Below are positions 19,003 to 26,969 of a DNA stretch of 64,000 bases, in pieces. The position numbers were made by a program, and so were the translations under genes. This DNA is from Streptomyces sp. NBC_01267. GTDB lineage: Bacteria; Actinomycetota; Actinomycetes; Streptomycetales; Streptomycetaceae. The stretch lies in NCBI RefSeq assembly GCF_036241575.1, contig NZ_CP108455.1, positions 7,795,001-7,859,000 on the forward strand, given 5' to 3'. The notes below the pieces were generated by a model. That model saw only the letters and a list, made by a program, of their open reading frames with translations. It made no database searches and was not told where the DNA came from. Position 1 is the stretch's first letter. Each line of letters begins with the position of its first letter.

Positions 19003-20228
19003 AGAGCGCGCTCTCGGGTCTGCCACGCGCCTTCTGGTGGCTGTGGACGAGCACGTTGGTCAACCGCCTCGGCTCGTTCGTGGCCACCTTCCTGGCCCTG
19101 TACCTCACCGCGGTCAAGGGGTACTCGGCGAGTTATGCGGGGCTGGTCGTCGCGCTGTACGGGACCGGGGGCGCTGTCTCCTCGGTGGTCGCCGGAGTCC
19201 TCGCCGACCGGGTGGGGCGGCGTCCGACGCTGCTGCTGGCGCAACTTGCCACGGCCACCCTGACCGTCGCCCTGGGCCTGGCCTCCCAGCCGCTGATGAT
19301 CGCCGGGCTGTCGTGCCTGCTCGGCGCTGCCTCCGGTGCCTCCAGACCCGTTGTCCAGGCGATGATTGCCGACATGGTGCCCGCGGAGGACCGCAGTCGG
19401 GCCTTCTCGCTGAACTACTGGGCGATCAACATCGGTTTCGCGGTGGCCTCGGCGTCCGCCGGACTCATCGTCGCGCACGGATACCTGTGGCTCTTCCTCG
19501 GCGAGGCGGCGGCAACACTGGCCTGCGCCCTGATTGTTTTCCGGAAGCTGCCGGAAACCAAGCCCGGACCGGCCGCGGAAGGCGAGGGGACGCGGGGAGG
19601 CACCGGGCTCGGCAGCGTACTGCGCGACGGGCGTTTCATGGCCGTTGCGGGCCTGACCTTCCTGGTGATCACCATTACCCAGCAGTCGGCCACCGCGCTG
19701 CCCATCGCCATGAACCGTGACGGACTGTCCGCCGCCCAGTACGGGTGGGTCATCAGCGGAAACGGGCTACTGATCGTGGTGTTGCAGATCCCGGTCACCC
19801 GGCTACTGGCCCGCCCCGACCGGATGCGACTGCTGGTGCTGGCCTCACTGTTGTGCGGTTACGGATTCGGGCTGAACGCGTTCGCGAGTTCCGCTGTCGG
19901 GTACTCGCTGGCCCTTGTGGTGTGGACGCTGGCCGAGGTCCTGCACGCGCCAGTGAACATGGACCTGGTCACCAAGCTCTCCCCTGCCCACGCCAAGGGC
20001 CGCTACCAAGGTGTCTACACGCTGTCCTGGGCGACTGCCTCGCTGGTGGCGCCACTGCTCGGCGGGGTGGTGATCGACGGCTACGGGCCCGACATGCTGT
20101 GGGCGGCCTGCGCCGTCGTCGGCACCCTGGCAGGCGCCGGATACTGGCTTCTCCTGCGCCGTATCCCGGCCGACGACCAACTGCCCCGGAAAGAAGGGGC
20201 GCTGGATCCCCTGACGGAAAGCCCCTGA
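18999..20228 (+). CDS. MFS transporter, drug-exporter type
   Basis: From GTG 18999 the protein has 409 residues and about 12 hydrophobic segments. Loop 2-3 carries the MFS motif GVLADRVGRRPTL near residue 70. Other features are SLNYWAINIGFAVASASAG in TM5 and the C-terminal repeat from about residue 210. The GTG is chosen because the protein then begins directly at a short cytosolic helix before TM1 (MKSALSGLPRAFWWLWT). The frame is open to 18852, and an 18-residue leader may control initiation. It is probably an exporter for the neighbouring peptide or polyketide, but the substrate is not readable. Confidence 0.88.
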   Translation: MKSALSGLPRAFWWLWTSTLVNRLGSFVATFLALYLTAVKGYSASYAGLVVALYGTGGAVSSVVAGVLADRVGRRPTLLLAQLATATLTVALGLASQPLMIAGLSCLLGAASGASRPVVQAMIADMVPAEDRSRAFSLNYWAINIGFAVASASAGLIVAHGYLWLFLGEAAATLACALIVFRKLPETKPGPAAEGEGTRGGTGLGSVLRDGRFMAVAGLTFLVITITQQSATALPIAMNRDGLSAAQYGWVISGNGLLIVVLQIPVTRLLARPDRMRLLVLASLLCGYGFGLNAFASSAVGYSLALVVWTLAEVLHAPVNMDLVTKLSPAHAKGRYQGVYTLSWATASLVAPLLGGVVIDGYGPDMLWAACAVVGTLAGAGYWLLLRRIPADDQLPRKEGALDPLTESP

Positions 20229-20453
20229 CTCAACTGGCCTTTCCCGCTCCCGTACTTCCCGGCGGCGGGGCGGCCGTCTCCCGCCACGGAGATCCTGCTC
20301 GTCACTGCCCATCCCCGGAACGTCCCGATGTCCGGTGCCGAGGCACATGTCCCCGGGGAAGCCGAGGGCCGGCCACGAGCGGGCCTGCTACGGCCCGCCC
20401 GGGTCACGGGTCATCTGCGACTGCGTCTCGCACCCACCCGACGTTTATCCCTC

Positions 20454-20506
20454 GGCCCCCTGGAGCACCGGCCGCCGTGGGCACGGACACCAGTGCTCCA
20501 GGGGCC
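20454..20506. terminator. Stem-loop between convergent MFS and NUDIX-GNAT genes
   Basis: GGCCCCCTGGAGCAC (20454-20468) pairs with GTGCTCCAGGGGCC (20493-20506), with one bulged C and a 24-base loop. It ends one base from the NUDIX-GNAT stop and can serve both convergent genes. Confidence 0.65.
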
Positions 20507-20507
20507 G

Positions 20508-21407
20508 CTACAACTGCTTCTCGAAGAGCAGTGTCGAGAGGCTCGCCTCGGTGGCCGTGCCGGTCTGGTGGTAGCCGTTGCGCCGGCAGAGGGCGAGAGC
20601 GGCGTGCTGGTCCTCGGTGGTTTCCAGGACCAGACGGCGGTAGCCGAGTTCGGTGCCGCGTTGCTCCAGGTACTCCAGTGCCAGACCGCCGAAGCCCCGG
20701 CCCCGCCACCGGGGATGGACCCGCATCCACTCGATTTTCCCGGTGTCGTCGCCCGCAGCGGGGCGCAGGGCTCCGGTGGCGAGGAGAAAGCCACCGAGGG
20801 AGCCGATGACGACATCGCTCCCGTCGTGAAGGTAGCGGGCGGAGAAGTCTTCCAGGTCTTTGTCGCAGGGACCGGCGTGGGCGCCGACCGCGTCGGGCGC
20901 GCAGTTGTGCAGGCCGGCAATCGCGGAGATGTCGGTCGGTACGGGCCTGCGTAGTGCCACAGGGCCGGGGCAGCCGCGCGGGGTGATGCGGCGTACGGCG
21001 CTGAGGACCGTACCGTGGTCGAACGCGAGCTGAGGCAGCCCGGAAGGAGCAAGCGGCCACCAGCGTGCCTCCGCCGCGTCACTGCCGCCCCGGACGGCGG
21101 GGCGCTCCGGCAACAGGCAGGCGTAGGCGAGACTCACATACCGGCCACGCGGGTCGCGGTCCGGAGCCGCGTACCAGGACAGCGGCGTCAGGTCGTACCG
21201 CTCCAGCGTCAGCCCGGCCTCCTCGGCGAGTTCCCGGCACGCGGCGGCCTCGGGCGACTCGTCGCGGTCGACCTTGCCACCGGGCAACGCCCAGACTCCC
21301 CGGTAGGGTTCCGTACCTCGTTCGACCAGCAGTACGTCCCACCCGTCGGCGCCGGGGGCCAGTACTGCGAGATCCACCGTCAGAACGACGCGGGCTTCTG
21401 TGGACAT
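20508..21407 (-). CDS. NUDIX hydrolase-GNAT acetyltransferase fusion
   Basis: ATG 21407 follows AAGGAGAAACC on the minus strand and gives 299 residues. Residues about 5-150 are a NUDIX domain: GGKVDRDESPEAAACRELAE plus EAGL matches the Nudix box (G-x5-E-x7-RE-x2-EE-x-G) with all key acidic residues. Residues about 155-299 are a GNAT domain with the acetyl-CoA loop WRGRGFGGLA. The N-terminal half should hydrolyse a nucleoside-diphosphate-linked substrate (MutT-like). The C-terminal half should acetylate an amine. The pairing suggests detoxification or repair of a modified nucleotide or drug, but neither substrate is readable. Confidence 0.9.
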   Translation of the reverse strand: MSTEARVVLTVDLAVLAPGADGWDVLLVERGTEPYRGVWALPGGKVDRDESPEAAACRELAEEAGLTLERYDLTPLSWYAAPDRDPRGRYVSLAYACLLPERPAVRGGSDAAEARWWPLAPSGLPQLAFDHGTVLSAVRRITPRGCPGPVALRRPVPTDISAIAGLHNCAPDAVGAHAGPCDKDLEDFSARYLHDGSDVVIGSLGGFLLATGALRPAAGDDTGKIEWMRVHPRWRGRGFGGLALEYLEQRGTELGYRRLVLETTEDQHAALALCRRNGYHQTGTATEASLSTLLFEKQL

Positions 21408-22284
21408 GGTTTCTCCTTGCGTTGTCGGCTGGTTGATTCCGGTCACTCGTAGGATCGGATGGCTCAGGGATGCCCCGTCCTGGCCGGATATCACTGTGAT
21501 GACACGGGCGGACGGCAAGTGGAACCAGTAAGGAGTGCCCGGTGTGCGGCTGAAGAACCGCCGGGCCGTGAATGCTCTGGAATCTGCTGCCCGCTTGAGT
21601 GCCGTCGTGATTTCGGAACCCGTTCCGCCGATGTTCACGTTCCGTCTTCCACGGGTCGGCCGTGGACTTTACCACGAAGGAATATCTGATTTGCAGAGAT
21701 GCCGTGCAGGTCTCAATCGAGTAATCGGTGCCCGGTAAGTGCCCGCAATTCCCATGGGGCTGTCCATGCACACACAGAACGGGCACGCACTGCGCGGACG
21801 AACTTCCGTTCGGGCGGGGGTCGGTACAGGCCACGCGTGCCGGTGCTGCGCTCGTTCGCCGGCCGGTCCGGTTGCGGCCGGGCGCGCGCCGACGCCGACA
21901 GGTGTGATTCCGCCTGTGCCCCAGTTCAGTCGGCGAAATGCGCGCTCGTTGCGACTGTGCTGACCGGTTGAGAATCGAGACCGTGCAGTCCGCCGATTAA
22001 TTCGAGCCATCGAAAGGAATGAGTCGGGGTGGCTGGAATATCTCGCCAGGTGGCCTGTTGGCGTAGGTCGTCCTTTCCGTGGGCGGGCGAATCATGGGCG
22101 CGGGGAGCCGGATGCGGTGACCAGTGACAATAGAAGGACGCGCGCGTAGCGCGATCGCGCCAGGGGGGCAAGGGTGAAGTGGAGTGGCGTTCGTCATGTT
22201 GGACTTACCGCATTCTCTGTGCGAGCTTGGAAGAGATCTCATCGAGATCACACAGGTCCGCACTCGGTCGAGTTGAGAGAATGT
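21408..22284. other. Long intergenic region upstream of the second NRPS locus
   Basis: Nearly 880 bases lie between the divergently transcribed NUDIX-GNAT gene and the small ORF before the NRPS. I see no ORF with a ribosome site and protein-like composition. The last 150 bases are relatively AT-rich, as expected for a promoter of the rightward NRPS-folE genes. No clear operator was picked out. Confidence 0.45.
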
Positions 22285-22659
22285 ATGTGCCTGAGGAAAT
22301 TATTCGGTGCACGGCGTGACGAACCGACTTTGAACTATTCCGCTTCGGCAGATATTGATGGATGGCTTGACCCTGAGTCATTTGCCTTCCCGCTCTTAAT
22401 GGAACGCCCGTTCGGCAGGTGCGACGGTTCCCTTCCGGAGCCAGGAGTGGGGGACCGGTCGCTCGCCGTCCGGCTCTCGGGCGGACAGGGGGCGCGCCCC
22501 CTCGGATCCGGACGGAACGTCGGCGACATCCGCACCGTCGTCGACGGTGCAGGACTGCCGGGTACCGGGCTGCCGGCGCAGGGCGAGGCAAGCAGGCAGG
22601 TCACCGGCGGTGGGTACACGCGTACCGCGCCGGAAGGCTGCATGGCGGGAGGTCTCTGA
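22285..22659 (+). CDS. Hypothetical 124-residue protein coupled to the NRPS gene
   Basis: The frame from ATG 22285 ends in a TGA that shares its A with the NRPS ATG (TGATG at 22657-22661). Its third codon positions are strongly G or C after the first 35 codons, which supports real coding. The first third (ADIDGWLDPESFAFPLL) reads like protein; the remainder is rich in glycine, arginine and alanine, with no recognisable domain. The start has only a weak GAGAGA site. It could be a small pathway protein or a relic kept for translational coupling. Confidence 0.4.
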   Translation: MCLRKLFGARRDEPTLNYSASADIDGWLDPESFAFPLLMERPFGRCDGSLPEPGVGDRSLAVRLSGGQGARPLGSGRNVGDIRTVVDGAGLPGTGLPAQGEASRQVTGGGYTRTAPEGCMAGGL

Positions 22660-25600
22660 TGGGCGGCCGGGTCAGCGCGCTGGTCGCGGGGATCGATGAC
22701 TGGTACGACGACAGCACCCCGCTCATCGAGTTCGGTGAACACACCGTTTCCCGGGGGGAGTTCAGCGCACTCACCCGCCGCGTTGCCGAGCAGCTCTCGG
22801 ACTCCGGTCTGCGGCAGGGGGATGTCGTCGCGGTGCGTGACTGCGAGGGCTGGCAATGGATTGCCGTCATGCTCGGCATCTGGCGCTCGGGCGGAATCTT
22901 CCTGCCACAGACCGCTTCCGAATGGGCACAGCACGCCCCCCGACCATGCCTGACGGTGCATTGCTCAGCGCCCGGAGGCCCGGCCGTGGTGGGCCGCGCG
23001 GAAGCCGGTGCGACCCGGCTCACGGACGGGACCGCCTACCTGCTGCCCACCTCCGGCAGCACCGGCCGTTCCAAGTGGATCCAGGGCACCCTGCACGGGC
23101 TGGACCACTTTGTCGCCTGGGAGATCCAGGAACTGCAGGCGGGACAGGGCGACATCTGCGCCCAGCTGACCGCACCGACGTTCGACCCCGTCCTGCGCGA
23201 GGTGCTGGTGCCACTTGTCGCGGGCGCCCGCCTCGCGGTGCCCCCGGACCGGAGCGGACTCGTACGCTCATCAGCCGCGGTGGACTGGCTGGCCCGTACC
23301 GGGGTGACCCTGGTGCACGCCGTTCCCACGCTCGCCCGGCTATGGTGCTCCGGGAACTCGCGCACCGAACTGCCCTCGCTGCGCGCCCTCCTCCTGGCGG
23401 GTGAGCCTCTGTACGAAGGCGACCTGCATGCTTGGGCAGACCGCTTCGGGACCGGCGCCACCCTCTACAACCTCTACGGCCCCTCCGAGACGACGCTCGC
23501 CAAGTGCGCCCAGCGCATTGATCTGACCCTCATCAAAGAGGTCGTTTCCGAAGGCAAGGTAGCTGTGGGACCGCCCCTCCCGGAGTGCGAGGTCCTGGTG
23601 GCCGACGGCGACCGCAGGTGTGACCCGTACGAGGTGGGGGAGGTGTTGATCCGTACTCCGCACGCCTCCAACGGCTACTGGAACATGCCGGACCTGAACG
23701 GGGAGCGGTTCGTCCGGAACCCCTTCGCGGAGGAGGATCCGCTGCGCATCTTCCGGACCCGTGACCTCGGTTACCAACTGCCCGACGGCAGGCTGGTCGT
23801 CGAGGGCAGGATCGACGGCGAGTACAAGTTCCGCGGCATCCGCGTCGACCTCGGCCTCATCGAGGATGCGATCCGGCGGGTACCGGGCGTGCGGGACGCC
23901 GGGGTCAAGGTGGCGACTCCTCCGGCCGGTCCAGCCGTCCTCGCCGCGTATGTGGTGACGGACCGACCGGTGCAGGACATCGCCCACGAGCTGCCCACAG
24001 ATCTGGAAGGCCCTCGGCCCGGCGCCTGGAAAGCCGTGGCGGAGCTACCCAGGACCCACTCCGGAAAGCTGCAACGGAACGCCCTGCCCGCCCTGGTCGT
24101 CGGCGAAGGAACTACTGACGACACGGCGGATCAGGACCCGTCGGTGCGCACCCTCCTGGGCATCTGGCGCGAGGTCATGCCACTCGCGCCGGGCCTCGGC
24201 GCACACTCCTCCTTCACCGACGCGGGCGGCCAGTCCATCGAAGCCGTCCAGGCGCTGACCAGAATCGAGGACGAGTTCGGTACCACCCTGGAACTCCGTG
24301 ACATCTTGGACCTCCAGACGCCGTACCGGATCGCCGCGCGCATTGGCGGCCAGGGGGTTCCGCACCGGTCCAGGACCCGGCTCGGCTCCGTGCCGGCTGT
24401 CGGCCCCCAGTTGCTCACCGGCGCACAGGAGCGGTTCTGGGAGTGGATCGGATGCGACAGCGAACCCGTGCGGTTCCAGTTCCTGTGGGCGGCGCGACTC
24501 ACCGGGCAGGTGGACACCGCACGTCTGGCAGAGGCCGCCGACACCGTACTGCGCAGCGCCGACGGCCAGTGGCTGGCCTTCTCCGGCTCCGGCTCCCAGG
24601 TACGCCAGTCCTCGGTCACGCCGCACCCGGCAGTCGAGGTGGTACGTCCCCCGAAGGACGCCGATCCGCGCATCTGGTGCCGGACCGACGCCGAACGGCT
24701 CGCCGTGCAGCCCTTTGCCTTCGGCACCGAACCCCTCATGCGCGTACGCATCTACCCTCTCGGGCCCGACGAGACAGCACTGGTGCTCGTCAACCACGTC
24801 CTGGCCTCCGACGGTTGGACGAAGGAGCAGTATCTGCGGCAGATCTCCGCGGCCTACGCGGGCGAAGAGCCGGGCGAGACACTGCAGTTCTCGGCCTACG
24901 CAGCCTGGGAGGCAGAGCAGCGATCCCAGTGGCCGGACCGATCCGGTTACTGGTACGACCGCCTGCAGCAGCTGACCGCGATGCGGCTCCCCTGGCGGTC
25001 CGGAGCCGGGAACAACCAGCTGAACCACGCCCTGCGCACCGTCTCGTGGAGCCTGGACCGCGAGGAGTCCCAGGCACTGCGGGCGGCATGCGCCGCTGCC
25101 GGAACCACGCTGCCTTCCGCCATCGCCGCCGCTCTGATCCGGGCGCTCCAGGAATGGACGGGCCAGCAGGAGGGGCAGTTGCTGCTGTCGAACGCCAAGC
25201 GACCCGACCCGTGCCTGAACAGCACCCTGGGATGTTTCACCGACTCGACCGTGCTGCCCTACGGAGCACTGCCCGAAGCGCCGGCGGCGGCGGCCCGTGC
25301 CGTCGGTGACGAGATCGGCACGGCGCTCCAGCAGTCCCAGCCGTCCTTTCTCTGGCTGCTGCGCCGCTACCGCCCGGACCTCGACCCGCATCATCCCCGA
25401 ACGTTCCCCGTCATCTTCGCGCCGCAGTCGGACTACTCAACTGCGGTGAACCTGCCAGGTGTACGCGCGAATGCGCTGGACTGGGGCGAACGACTGTGGA
25501 TGTGGCCGCTGGAGGTCTATCCGGTCGTCACCGGTCCGGAGATCCACTTCCATCTCCATCACGCCACCGAGTACTTCGACCACGACCGAGTCCGGGAGCT

Positions 25601-25673
25601 GGCCGCCGCACTGCGCGCGGAGCTCACCAGACTGGCGGCCGACCCGGCCCCGGAGCACCCCACAGCCCACTGA
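22659..25673 (+). CDS. NRPS with A-PCP-C order and a degenerate condensation domain
   Basis: ATG 22659, behind GGGAGG, gives 1004 residues. The A domain (about 1-470) has unusual core motifs: LPTSGSTGRSKW instead of SGTTGxPKG, NLYGPSETT, FRTRDL for YRTGD, KFRGIRVDLG, and HSGKLQR with the catalytic lysine kept. The specificity region reads TFDPVLREV, so the aspartate that binds an alpha-amino group is present. The PCP has DAGGQS, serine 526. The last 430 residues are a condensation-type domain, but HHxxxDG reads H713-V714-L-A-S-D718-G719, so the catalytic second histidine is valine. A free-standing A-PCP-C protein without a thioesterase suggests transfer to an external amine, or partner enzymes finishing the product. 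Confidence 0.88.
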   Translation: MGGRVSALVAGIDDWYDDSTPLIEFGEHTVSRGEFSALTRRVAEQLSDSGLRQGDVVAVRDCEGWQWIAVMLGIWRSGGIFLPQTASEWAQHAPRPCLTVHCSAPGGPAVVGRAEAGATRLTDGTAYLLPTSGSTGRSKWIQGTLHGLDHFVAWEIQELQAGQGDICAQLTAPTFDPVLREVLVPLVAGARLAVPPDRSGLVRSSAAVDWLARTGVTLVHAVPTLARLWCSGNSRTELPSLRALLLAGEPLYEGDLHAWADRFGTGATLYNLYGPSETTLAKCAQRIDLTLIKEVVSEGKVAVGPPLPECEVLVADGDRRCDPYEVGEVLIRTPHASNGYWNMPDLNGERFVRNPFAEEDPLRIFRTRDLGYQLPDGRLVVEGRIDGEYKFRGIRVDLGLIEDAIRRVPGVRDAGVKVATPPAGPAVLAAYVVTDRPVQDIAHELPTDLEGPRPGAWKAVAELPRTHSGKLQRNALPALVVGEGTTDDTADQDPSVRTLLGIWREVMPLAPGLGAHSSFTDAGGQSIEAVQALTRIEDEFGTTLELRDILDLQTPYRIAARIGGQGVPHRSRTRLGSVPAVGPQLLTGAQERFWEWIGCDSEPVRFQFLWAARLTGQVDTARLAEAADTVLRSADGQWLAFSGSGSQVRQSSVTPHPAVEVVRPPKDADPRIWCRTDAERLAVQPFAFGTEPLMRVRIYPLGPDETALVLVNHVLASDGWTKEQYLRQISAAYAGEEPGETLQFSAYAAWEAEQRSQWPDRSGYWYDRLQQLTAMRLPWRSGAGNNQLNHALRTVSWSLDREESQALRAACAAAGTTLPSAIAAALIRALQEWTGQQEGQLLLSNAKRPDPCLNSTLGCFTDSTVLPYGALPEAPAAAARAVGDEIGTALQQSQPSFLWLLRRYRPDLDPHHPRTFPVIFAPQSDYSTAVNLPGVRANALDWGERLWMWPLEVYPVVTGPEIHFHLHHATEYFDHDRVRELAAALRAELTRLAADPAPEHPTAH

Positions 25674-25846
25674 CCGGCCGGGAACTGACGCCCACGCGGA
25701 CAACGTCACCGGCCTGCCCGCTCGGCGGGGCCTCCGTCCCTCCCGCTGAGATCATCTCGCCCCTTCCGGAGGTGAAGCCCGTCACCTGAGCTCTCGAACC
25801 GATCGTCCCCGTCCGAGCCGCACGTCAGAACAGAAAGGCATCCGCC

Positions 25847-26377
25847 ATGACCATCGCCGATTGGCTCCAGGAGAACGTCACCGAGGACAAACGAGCTCTC
25901 GACTGGTTCCGCGCTCCCGAGTGCGAGGACCGCATCATTCGTGGCTACAAGGAATTACTGAGTGGATACGAGACCGACCCGTCCACCATCCTCAAGACGA
26001 CCTGCCTCGTGGACGACGAGCACCAGGGCGTCGTCCGCGTCCACGACATCAACTACTTCTCCATCTGCGCCCACCACTTCCTGCCGTTCTACGGGAAGAT
26101 CGACATCGCGTACGTGCCCGGCAGCCGCATCCTGGGGCTGGGCAAGTTTCCTCGGCTGGTGACGGCGTACGCGCGCCGTTTCCAGATCCAGGAGCATCTG
26201 GTACGGGACATCGCGCAGGAGATAATGGGGTCCGGTGACGCCCGTGCCGTGCTGGTGAAGTCGACGGGCCGGCACATGTGCATGTGCAGCCGGGGCCCCT
26301 CCGACCACACCGTGGTGACCGACACGAGCTGGGCCGCGGGCGACCCCGAGGTCCTGGCCCGGTACGGCGTTTCCTGA
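25847..26377 (+). CDS. folE: GTP cyclohydrolase I
   Basis: A 176-residue protein with the FolE fold signature. The zinc ligands appear as C74 and H77 in SICAHHFLP and C145 in RHMCMCSRG; the catalytic H-H pair is H76-H77. The block SRILGLGKFPRLVTAYARRF and the QEHLVRDIA helix are typical. It is slightly short at the N-terminus. FolE converts GTP to dihydroneopterin triphosphate, the entry point for folate, tetrahydrobiopterin and 7-deazapurines. Placed 173 bases after the NRPS and before an ATP-grasp ligase, rather than with folB/folK genes, it is probably a pathway-specific copy. Start ATG 25847, behind AAAGG. Confidence 0.93.
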   Translation: MTIADWLQENVTEDKRALDWFRAPECEDRIIRGYKELLSGYETDPSTILKTTCLVDDEHQGVVRVHDINYFSICAHHFLPFYGKIDIAYVPGSRILGLGKFPRLVTAYARRFQIQEHLVRDIAQEIMGSGDARAVLVKSTGRHMCMCSRGPSDHTVVTDTSWAAGDPEVLARYGVS

Positions 26378-26518
26378 ACCAGGTGAGCGTAGGCGCCCGT
26401 TGGTGCTCAGCGCCGACAGGTTCGTCCTTCGCTCGGGCGGCCGGTCTGCCGCCCGGCCGGTCCTGGGGACCGAGTCGGCGGTTGACCGGCCAACAGGCAG
26501 GCGTCGTGTGACGTAGCC

Positions 26519-26623
26519 CGCGGGGAAGACCTGGACGATCAGCTGACGGCCGGTGCCAGGTGCCGGCCGTCATACGGAAGCGCCCGGCGCGGCCGGGCGC
26601 TGGTCGGCCAGGTCTTCCCCGCG
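26519..26623. other. Three-stem structured element between folE and the ATP-grasp gene
   Basis: An outer 16-bp perfect stem (CGCGGGGAAGACCTGG at 26519-26534 with its complement at 26608-26623) encloses two hairpins. One is 26544-26553 with 26563-26572 (10 bp plus two G-U). The other is 26580-26588 with 26592-26600 (9 bp, 3-base loop). Folded, this is a compact three-way junction of 105 nucleotides. It lies 141 bases after folE and 346 before the ligase start. It could be a leader or riboregulator, a complex terminator, or a small mobile palindromic repeat. I know no family that matches. Confidence 0.6.
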
Positions 26624-26767
26624 CCGCTTCCGGAACCTGAACGGGCTGTCGCGGGTCCGTATCGCAGCTCTCCTGAACCTGGGGGTATACAGGGCCGCAC
26701 ACTCCGTGCCGGTGTGTGCCTCCGGTGGTCCACGCACACATCCGCAGACCATGACCGACCCGCAGGC

Positions 26768-26821
26768 GGCCGGGTCTCGCCTCTGCCACACCCCGCGGTG
26801 TGGCAGAGGCGAGACCCGGCC
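26768..26821. terminator. Perfect 25-bp stem-loop
   Basis: Arms 26768-26792 and 26797-26821 are perfectly complementary around a 4-base CCGC loop. No T-run follows, as usual in Streptomyces. It lies about 150 bases before the ATP-grasp start and probably ends transcription from folE or insulates the next gene. Confidence 0.65.
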
Positions 26822-26969
26822 AAGCAGTGCGGGGGCCTTCTCCCCGGGGTGCCGGGCCCCTGGGGCGACCGCGCAGGAGTGGTGAGGGCGGTGCCGGTCA
26901 GGCAGTGAACAACGCAGCCGGGCTTGCAGCGGCCGGACCGAGAGTCGAGACCGAAGAGAAAGGCCATTC

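Noticed and set aside
22419..22658. N-terminal extension of the 22.7-kb NRPS
   Set aside because: The in-frame upstream segment is extremely arginine-rich, and ATG 22659 has a clear GGGAGG site directly before the A domain.
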